Source of the DNA: Legionellaceae bacterium
Lineage (GTDB): Bacteria; Pseudomonadota; Gammaproteobacteria; Legionellales; Legionellaceae
Reading direction: 5' to 3'
DNA: 9,649 nt
Assembly (NCBI GenBank): GCA_947470005.1
Contig: CANISA010000041.1
Location: 1 to 9,649 of the forward strand
The notes under the pieces were generated by a model that searched no databases, was not told the DNA's origin, and saw nothing but the letters and a program-made list of their open reading frames with translations. A program made the translations under genes and the position numbers. This document shows, piece by piece, positions 5,351 through 9,649 of this stretch. The stretch's first letter is position 1. Every line of letters begins with the position of its first letter.

Positions 5351-8300
5351 TAACAAACCTCGACCCGTGAGGGTTCGAGCAACTCCATGAGTTGTTCCAA
5401 AAGCGCATCGTGAGGAGCCACTCGCCATTGTGTGGAGACATTCATGGATGCCTTCGCCAAATCATTGGCGTAACGCACTTGAACCCCACATTCACCCGGA
5501 TGACTCAGAAGTAACGCTTGTAATGCCGGCATATTAGGCCCATCAGCAGAGGTCAATGTTAATGCCAAACACGCCGCAAATCGAGTCCGCATGTGTACGA
5601 TGGGATGCAGGGCGATGGCCGTCAATTTGACGCCACCCGTGTAATTATCTTGACCAATCTCTCCTTCGACCACCAGCACGTTCCCAACCACTGCATGCGC
5701 TTCTTGCGGCTCAAATACTTCGGAAAAAGCCACCACATCCAAACGACCCGTCGTATCTTCAAAGGTCATGATGGCCAGTCGTTTTCCGCGCTTGGTCATC
5801 ACACGACGAACCCCTTGCAATACCCCACAGATCATTATTTTTTTTGACGCGCTGTGGGGCATTGCAGCAATAGGTATCACCAGTCGACCCAGTTCTTTTT
5901 GATAAGGATCAGCGGGATGCCCACTTAAGTAAAACCCTAACGTTTCTTTTTCTCCCGCTAAACGTTGTTTGATGCTCCACGGCTTGCAGAGCACGGCCTG
6001 ATTGATGTCATCCTCTTCGTCTAAGTCATCAAATAAATTTGTTTGCCCATGCCCTTGGTTCTGGTGAAATTGGATACCCTGTTGCATGGCTTTCTCAAGG
6101 GAGCTCTGTAACGTCGCGCGATCAACACCCCACTCATCAAGGCTGCCGCTTTTAATCAACGCATCCAACACACGACGATTCACACGACGAAGATCCATGC
6201 GACGGCAAAAATCAAACAGTCCATCGCATGGGCCGGCTCGATCGCGCGCTTCAATCAAGGACAAAATAGCCGCCTCGCCCACTCCCTTGATGGCCCCAAA
6301 CCCATAAACAATGGTCCGTTCATCTAACACCGTAAATCGATAATGCGCACGTTGAATCGACGGGGGAAACACCGTGAGCCCCATGCGTTTGCATTCCTGA
6401 ACCAGGATGACAACCTTCTCCGTATTATCCATATCCGCTGAGATCACCGCCGCCATGAACGCCGCGGGATAATGCGCTTTTAACCATGCCGTCTGGTAGG
6501 CCAACAGAGCATAGGCCGCCGAGTGAGATTTATTAAAACCATAACCCGCAAATTTTTCCATCAAATCAAAAATCGTGGTTGCTGTTTCCTCTGTGACACC
6601 TCGTGCCACGGCTCCTTCTGTAAAAATAGCACGCTGTTGAGCCATTTCTTCAGGCTTTTTCTTTCCCATAGCACGTCGCAACAGGTCAGCGGCCCCTAAC
6701 GTATAGTTTGCCAGCACCTGAGCAATTTGCATCACCTGCTCTTGGTATAAAATAACCCCATACGTTGGTTTCAAAATCGGCTCAAGATCCGGATGAGGAT
6801 AAACGACACGCGCTCGCCCATGCTTACGATCGATAAAATCATCCACCATCCCTGATTGCAACGGACCAGGTCGAAACAACGCAACCAAAGCAATGATTTC
6901 CTCAAAACAATCCGGTTGCAGGCGATGAATCAGTTCTTTCATCCCGCGCGACTCCACTTGGAAGACCGCTGTCGTCTGACACGCTTTAATCAAATCAAAC
7001 GTGAGGTCATCGACCATTGGAATCGTACTGATATCGATGAGCGCCAAGCCCAAACGTGCTTGTTCTGCATTCACTTTTTTCAAGGCCCAATCAATAATGG
7101 TCAGCGTTCTTAGCCCCAAAAAGTCAAATTTAACCAGGCCCACCGCTTCCACATCATCTTTATCAAACTGGCTGACCCATTGCGTGGAACCTTGCTCACA
7201 ATAAATGGCCGTAAAATCGGTCAATGGCGATGGCGCGATCACCACGCCCCCCGCGTGTTTTCCCGCATTACGTGTGATCCCTTCGAGCATTAATGCAAGA
7301 TCAATCAACTCACTCACATCATCTTCTTCCTGATAACGTCGTTGGAGCTCCTCTTCTTGTTCAAGGGCACGGCTTAACGTGATCCCAATCTCAAAGGGAA
7401 TCAATTTTGCCAGTTTATCAACAAACCCGTACGGATACCCCAGCACCCGCCCCACGTCCCGGATGACGGCTTTTGCCGCCATCGTACCAAAGGTAATGAT
7501 CTGAGACACATTTTCTCGGCCGTATCGTAGTGCGACGTACTCAATCACGCGATCGCGGCCCTCCATGCAAAAATCAATATCAAAGTCTGGCATGGAGACC
7601 CGTTCCGGATTCAAAAAGCGCTCAAACAAAAGCTCATACTGCAACGGATCAAGATCGGTAATATTCAGCGCGTACGCCACCAAAGAACCCGCTCCAGAAC
7701 CCCGTCCGGGACCAACAGGAACGCCATTTTCTTTCGCCCATTTAATAAAATCGGCCACAATAAGAAAATAACCCGCAAAACCCATTGAACTAATCACGCC
7801 CAACTCGAGCTTTAACCGCTGTTCATAAGGAACTTTGAGCAGGTCTTCGGACGTATCCGGGTGCGCTCGTGCAATAACCAACAGACGTTTGGTTAAGCCT
7901 TCTTCTGCCAAATGAGATAAATACGTATCGACAGATGATCCTGGGGGCAGCGGAAAGTTAGGTAAGTAATTTTTTCCCAAATCCAAGGTGACCGTACAGC
8001 GCTTGCTTATTTCGACCGTGTTTTGAATGGCTTCAGGGAGATCGGAAAATAGTTCAAGCATCTCATCGGCTGAACGCACATATTGCGCTTGACTGTAAAG
8101 ATGTGGACGTCTTGAATCAGCCAAGGTGTATCCATCATGAATGCAAACACGTGCCTCATGCGCATCAAATTCCTCTTCATTCAAAAAACAAACATCGTTT
8201 GTTGCGACCAAAGGCAACCCTAATCGATCGGCTAGGCGCACAACTTGCGCATTATAAAGCGGTTCATCCGCACGCCCGGTGCGTTGTATTTCCAAATAAA

Positions 8301-8796
8301 ATCGACCGGGAAACAAGCGCATCCAACGATGAGCCAATGCGTCTGCTTTCGCCTCATCATTCGCTAACAATGCCTGACCAATGTCTCCTTTCCGTCCTCC
8401 AGACAGTGCAATAAGACCGTCCGCATGCGCCTCTAACCAATCATAATGAACACGAGGCTGCCCTTGCCATTGACCTTCGAGGTAGGCTTTAGACACCAAC
8501 CGTGTCAAATTTCGATACCCTCTATCATTTTGACACAACAACACAATCGGTGCGTATTGCGCGAGGGCGTCTGGAGCCACGCACGGCAAATCGGCGCCAA
8601 AAATGGGTTTAATTCCCTTTGAAACAGCTGCTTGAAAGACCTTAACCGCAGCAAATAAATTGCAAAAATCCGTGATGGCAACCGCATGCATGCCCAGATT
8701 CGGCAATGCGTGCATCAACGGCTCAATACGAACTAATCCATCAATCAATGAAAACTCAGTGTGGACGCGCAAATGAACAAAAAGGGAACGACTCAT
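5347..8796 (-). CDS. dnaE: DNA polymerase III alpha subunit
   Basis: This is the replicative polymerase catalytic subunit (1149 aa; E. coli DnaE is 1160), which extends DNA at the fork with the epsilon, theta and beta-clamp partners. Domains in order: PHP (VHLRVHTEFSLIDG, 7-20, through about 270); palm with GPGRGSGAGSLVAYAL (362-377) and PDFDIDF (403-409); catalytic Asp404, Asp406 and Asp558 (KFDFLGL), matching E. coli 401, 403 and 555; fingers including ALFRPGPLQSGMVDDFIDRK (639-658) and KFAGYGFNKSHSAAYALLAYQ (748-768 region); a helix-hairpin-helix segment (about 835-885); the internal beta-clamp-binding motif QTNLF (918-922); and an OB fold (about 985-1065). The ATG at 8796 has GGAGAGGT just upstream. 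The gene is complete, with no frameshift. A candidate promoter lies in the palindromic region shared with the divergent UspA-family gene. Confidence 0.98.
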   Translation of the reverse strand: MSRSLFVHLRVHTEFSLIDGLVRIEPLMHALPNLGMHAVAITDFCNLFAAVKVFQAAVSKGIKPIFGADLPCVAPDALAQYAPIVLLCQNDRGYRNLTRLVSKAYLEGQWQGQPRVHYDWLEAHADGLIALSGGRKGDIGQALLANDEAKADALAHRWMRLFPGRFYLEIQRTGRADEPLYNAQVVRLADRLGLPLVATNDVCFLNEEEFDAHEARVCIHDGYTLADSRRPHLYSQAQYVRSADEMLELFSDLPEAIQNTVEISKRCTVTLDLGKNYLPNFPLPPGSSVDTYLSHLAEEGLTKRLLVIARAHPDTSEDLLKVPYEQRLKLELGVISSMGFAGYFLIVADFIKWAKENGVPVGPGRGSGAGSLVAYALNITDLDPLQYELLFERFLNPERVSMPDFDIDFCMEGRDRVIEYVALRYGRENVSQIITFGTMAAKAVIRDVGRVLGYPYGFVDKLAKLIPFEIGITLSRALEQEEELQRRYQEEDDVSELIDLALMLEGITRNAGKHAGGVVIAPSPLTDFTAIYCEQGSTQWVSQFDKDDVEAVGLVKFDFLGLRTLTIIDWALKKVNAEQARLGLALIDISTIPMVDDLTFDLIKACQTTAVFQVESRGMKELIHRLQPDCFEEIIALVALFRPGPLQSGMVDDFIDRKHGRARVVYPHPDLEPILKPTYGVILYQEQVMQIAQVLANYTLGAADLLRRAMGKKKPEEMAQQRAIFTEGAVARGVTEETATTIFDLMEKFAGYGFNKSHSAAYALLAYQTAWLKAHYPAAFMAAVISADMDNTEKVVILVQECKRMGLTVFPPSIQRAHYRFTVLDERTIVYGFGAIKGVGEAAILSLIEARDRAGPCDGLFDFCRRMDLRRVNRRVLDALIKSGSLDEWGVDRATLQSSLEKAMQQGIQFHQNQGHGQTNLFDDLDEEDDINQAVLCKPWSIKQRLAGEKETLGFYLSGHPADPYQKELGRLVIPIAAMPHSASKKIMICGVLQGVRRVMTKRGKRLAIMTFEDTTGRLDVVAFSEVFEPQEAHAVVGNVLVVEGEIGQDNYTGGVKLTAIALHPIVHMRTRFAACLALTLTSADGPNMPALQALLLSHPGECGVQVRYANDLAKASMNVSTQWRVAPHDALLEQLMELLEPSRVEVCY

Positions 8797-8838
8797 ACCT
8801 CTCCAACAAACGATAAAACAGACTTAAAATACCCCGCC

Positions 8839-8868
8839 ACTGTACAACAAGCACGGAGTGAGACTCAA
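8839..8868 (-). promoter_or_regulatory. Candidate promoter of dnaE
   Basis: On the minus strand, TTGAGT (8863-8868) and TACAGT (8839-8844) are 18 bp apart. The predicted leader is about 35 nt. The -35 starts in the left arm of the palindrome at 8865-8880. Confidence 0.4.
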
Positions 8869-8880
8869 GTGATCACTTGA
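8865..8880. promoter_or_regulatory. Perfect 16-bp palindrome between dnaE and the UspA-family gene, candidate operator
   Basis: TCAAGTGATCACTTGA is a perfect dyad. Its two TTGA ends form the start of outward-facing -35 elements, one towards each gene. A dimeric regulator bound here would cover both promoters. The binding protein is unknown. Confidence 0.55.
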
Positions 8881-8906
8881 CCGCGGGGCTTACCGCAAGC
8901 TACATT
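8877..8906 (+). promoter_or_regulatory. Candidate promoter of the UspA-family gene
   Basis: TTGACC (8877-8882, 5 of 6) and TACATT (8901-8906) are 18 bp apart. Transcription would start near 8913, about 30 nt before the GTG start. The -35 overlaps the right arm of the palindrome. Confidence 0.5.
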
Positions 8907-8941
8907 AACTCATTGGACAATCACAACAGCATGAGGGATCA

Positions 8942-9367
8942 GTGTACACAACCATTTTACACGCAACAGACTTCAGTGAAACGCATTTTCGCATGTGTCA
9001 ACAAGCCATGGAAGTGGCTTTACGGTTCAACGCAACCCTTTACTTATTACACGTCATTGAACCACCGGTAAGCCTACAGCTGGCACAAGGACTCGGCTTT
9101 GCCGAGTTTGATAGTCCCTTAAAAGAAGACGCAGAAACGGTGATGCGCACATTAGGGGACGCATTAAACATCCCCCCATCACAGCAATTCGTCGAAATCG
9201 GTTCCATCAAAGGACACACCTTAGACAAAATTAAACGCCTAAACTGTGATCTACTGATCATCGGAAGCCATACACAAAGCAATCTACCTGCGATATTAGA
9301 CAGCACCGCACGCGGGATCATCACTGAAGCGACATGCGACGTGCTTACGCTACGCGCGCCCGACTGA
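8942..9367 (+). CDS. UspA-family universal stress protein
   Basis: This single-domain universal stress protein (141 aa) is cytoplasmic and probably dimeric; the family is induced by starvation and other stress. The Rossmann-like pattern is visible: first strand TTILHATDFSE (3-13, Asp10), LYLLHVIEPP (33-42), the VEIGSIKGHTLDKIK helix region (84-98), CDLLIIGSHTQ (102-112), and the final helix and strand STARGIITEATCDVLTLR (121-138). The ATP-binding signature G-2x-G-9x-G-S/T is degenerate: the second Gly is Thr111, and the third falls on Asp120 with one residue fewer between. It is therefore more like the non-ATP-binding UspA group than the MJ0577 group. The GTG start is chosen because GAGGG (8933-8937) ends 4 nt before it and the first strand begins immediately. 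It is divergent from dnaE and converges on the small lipoprotein gene. Confidence 0.9.
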   Translation: MYTTILHATDFSETHFRMCQQAMEVALRFNATLYLLHVIEPPVSLQLAQGLGFAEFDSPLKEDAETVMRTLGDALNIPPSQQFVEIGSIKGHTLDKIKRLNCDLLIIGSHTQSNLPAILDSTARGIITEATCDVLTLRAPD

Positions 9368-9381
9368 GCAGCAACAAGCCA

Positions 9382-9516
9382 TTAATACCAACTGGCAGTG
9401 TTTGTAGAGCAAGCACTGCAGCTCGATGTTGGCTCGCAACCCCCTTGATCAGAACAACAACTGCTCAACAGCACCATGGAAACAACGAGTACAACGGGAC
9501 AGAGTAATCGTTTCAT
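9382..9516 (-). CDS. Tiny cysteine-rich lipoprotein, function unknown
   Basis: The product (44 aa) has a lipoprotein signal: MKR, a hydrophobic core (7-17) and the lipobox LSSC with Cys20 as the lipidated residue. The mature part is only 25 residues, with four more cysteines (21, 27, 33, 36) plus Ser, Gly and Thr and no charged cluster. The position +2 residue is Cys rather than Asp, so outer-membrane sorting is possible. The frame stays open upstream to the window edge, but the ATG at 9514-9516 is the real start: AAGGA lies 7 nt before it and a perfect -10 is just upstream. It converges on the UspA-family gene with a 14-bp gap. I cannot place it in a family; entericidin-like small lipoproteins are only a loose analogy. 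Confidence 0.75.
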   Translation of the reverse strand: MKRLLCPVVLVVSMVLLSSCCSDQGGCEPTSSCSACSTNTASWY

Positions 9517-9546
9517 TATTGCATCCTTATTTTTGTTTGTAACTAC

Positions 9547-9552
9547 ATTATA
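9547..9552 (-). promoter_or_regulatory. -10 element of the small lipoprotein gene
   Basis: A perfect TATAAT on the minus strand lies about 30 nt before the ATG at 9516, with AT-rich sequence upstream. The only -35-like hexamer is TTGGGT at a long spacing of 19 bp. Confidence 0.6.
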
Positions 9553-9575
9553 AGCTATGTATTTAAATTTTACCC

Positions 9576-9601
9576 AAAAAAAGGGGATAAAGTATCTCCC
9601 C
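9576..9601 (-). terminator. Possible rho-independent terminator of a gene to the right
   Basis: On the minus strand, GGGG-A-GATA, loop CTT, and TATC-CCC form a 7-bp stem with one bulged A, followed directly by seven T residues (9582-9576). It would end transcription coming from beyond the right edge, before the lipoprotein promoter. Confidence 0.5.
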
Positions 9602-9603
9602 AG

Positions 9604-9640
9604 GTACGTCATCCTGAGCTTTAGCGAAGGATCTCCGAAA
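9604..9640. repeat. Fragment resembling a dispersed palindromic repeat
   Basis: The stretch contains GTCATCCTGAGC and GCGAAGGATCTC with TTTA between. ATCCT (9611-9615) pairs with AGGAT (9628-9632), then tandem G-A mismatches and a GC/GC closing pair form a short hairpin. From memory, GTCATCCTGAGC...GAAGGATC is a repeat seen many times over in assorted bacterial genomes; only one copy is present here and it runs close to the window edge. Confidence 0.45.
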
Positions 9641-9649
9641 TGTGGCACA

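Noticed and set aside
5347..8796. Frameshift or intein in dnaE
   Set aside because: The frame is continuous, the motifs are in order and the length matches the family, so nothing is inserted or lost.
9517..9648. N-terminal extension of the lipoprotein frame to the window edge
   Set aside because: It crosses a TATAAT promoter, a ribosome site, a terminator-like hairpin and a repeat; the lipoprotein signal begins at the ATG at 9516.
1..9649. CRISPR array, insertion sequence or defence system
   Set aside because: No regularly spaced repeats, transposase motifs or defence-type domains were seen on either strand.

Overview
The window looks like a piece of chromosome from a gammaproteobacterium, most likely of the Legionellales (Legionella/Coxiella-like, host-associated). 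The reasons are a full-length E. coli-type DnaE (about 1149 residues), a secreted eukaryotic-type ecto-NTPDase (GDA1/CD39 family, rare in bacteria and best known from Legionella), small lipoproteins, and moderate GC content judged by eye. The taxonomic call is an inference; no rRNA is present.

Left edge (1-634): the C-terminal catalytic half of a tyrosine recombinase of the Integrase_1 type runs in from outside the window and ends 161 bp before the CCA end of a tRNA-Thr(CGT) gene on the opposite strand. A 12-bp-period pair of GTGTACCCC repeats lies between them. This is the classic right boundary of an integrative element using a tRNA 3' end as attachment site; the element itself would lie to the left, outside the window.

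Middle left (635-4366, all minus strand): read in transcription order, pabB and pabA overlap by ATGA and encode the two subunits of aminodeoxychorismate synthase (folate pathway). They are followed by a degenerate KDPG-aldolase-like protein that has lost its Schiff-base lysine and phosphate loops, then the secreted NTPDase with its own promoter, then the tRNA-Thr with its own promoter inside the end of the NTPDase gene. No pabC is in the window.

Middle (4367-5293): a divergent promoter region with overlapping -10 elements faces pabB on one side and, on the other, an 81-residue charged protein with a K/A/E/P tail. That gene converges, with a 9-bp gap, on a secreted cysteine-rich protein made of two copies of a six-cysteine domain with identical cysteine spacing.

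Right (5347-9649): dnaE (replicative polymerase alpha subunit, minus) is divergent from a UspA-family protein gene (plus). A perfect 16-bp palindrome sits between them, and a candidate -35 element faces outwards from each arm. The UspA-family gene converges on a 44-residue cysteine-rich lipoprotein gene (minus) with a perfect TATAAT -10. A minus-strand terminator-like hairpin and a fragment resembling a dispersed repeat (GTCATCCTGAGC...GAAGGATC) close the window.

No CRISPR array, intact insertion sequence, toxin-antitoxin pair or defence system was seen. The strongest leads are the NTPDase, the catalytically stripped aldolase paralogue, the duplicated six-Cys secreted protein, and the palindromic dnaE/usp control region.
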